Below, piece after piece: positions 63,968-64,000 of a stretch of DNA of 64,000 nucleotides (position 1 is the stretch's first letter; each line of letters starts with the position of its first letter). The notes below the pieces were generated by a model. It was given only the letters and a program-made list of their open reading frames with translations. It had not been told where the DNA came from and did no database searches. The translations under genes and the position numbers were made by a program. Source of the DNA: Siccirubricoccus deserti (GTDB lineage Bacteria; Pseudomonadota; Alphaproteobacteria; Acetobacterales; Acetobacteraceae); the NCBI RefSeq assembly GCF_014283215.1, contig NZ_JACOMF010000022.1, positions 16,274 to 80,273 on the forward strand. Reading direction: 5' to 3'.

Positions 63968-64000
63968 ATGGCGAGAACCCTGTCCGAAGATCTACGCGCC
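63968..64000 (+). mobile_element. Start of an IS630-type transposase (cut by window edge)
   Basis: The last 33 bases read MARTLSEDLRA, the usual N-terminus of IS630-family transposases. An 11-base direct repeat gcgaaatctga (63879 and 63922) lies just upstream and could belong to the element end. Only 11 codons are visible. Confidence 0.55.

Overview
The window is GC-rich (about 70 %) chromosomal DNA. It looks like an alphaproteobacterium of the Acetobacteraceae, Roseomonas-like. The pointers are tripartite-tricarboxylate (Bug) receptors beside CoA-transferase genes, MlaA/MlaC, an rkp-type capsule-lipid operon, a tkt-gap-pgk block, chains of genes joined by ATGA overlaps, and many decayed insertion sequences. 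The family placement is an inference from gene content.

Region 1 (1-19 kb) is accessory and eroded. It holds a large multi-PAS histidine kinase cut by the left edge, an Mfd-type helicase, a single-domain response regulator, a frameshifted Crp/Fnr regulator, a cupin, a DUF2934 protein, an amino-acid-type ABC binding protein, and an RsbQ-like hydrolase placed 10 bases before a PAS hybrid histidine kinase. Between them lie gene fossils: SRAP peptidase, IS701, Mn-catalase, IS5, RlpA, IS3, a recombinase-associated protein and IS110. Palindromes and one clear intrinsic terminator also occur here.

Region 2 (19-35 kb) is envelope and capsule. mlaA-mlaC (phospholipid trafficking) and metF come first. 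Then a five-gene, tightly coupled minus-strand operon runs from 34225 to 22036: glycosyltransferase, 2449-residue KS-AT-DH-(MT)-ER-KR-ACP synthase, alpha-oxoamine synthase, formyltransferase and KpsS/RkpJ-like capsule protein. It resembles the Sinorhizobium rkp-1 (K-antigen lipid) locus and is the most interesting system in the window.

Region 3 (35-46.5 kb) is core metabolism: tkt-gap-pgk, then allE with a small unknown protein, a MetX-like hydrolase and a metallophosphoesterase, then an EamA exporter, folD-yggU-yggT and tRNA-Ala(CGC).

Region 4 (46.7-60.5 kb) is catabolic. It has a Bug receptor/TauD dioxygenase pair, a broken Bug receptor, and a plus-strand run of amidase, thiolase-like protein, DUF35 OB-fold protein, enoyl-CoA hydratase, two overlapping family III CoA-transferases (the first lacking the catalytic Asp) and a Bug receptor. 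This suggests uptake and CoA-dependent breakdown of an unknown carboxylic acid. DUF3750, SDR and MmgE/PrpD genes follow.

Region 5 (60.5-64 kb) has a membrane J-domain protein with a VWA protein, a large exported protein of unknown function, and the first codons of an IS630-type transposase at the right edge.
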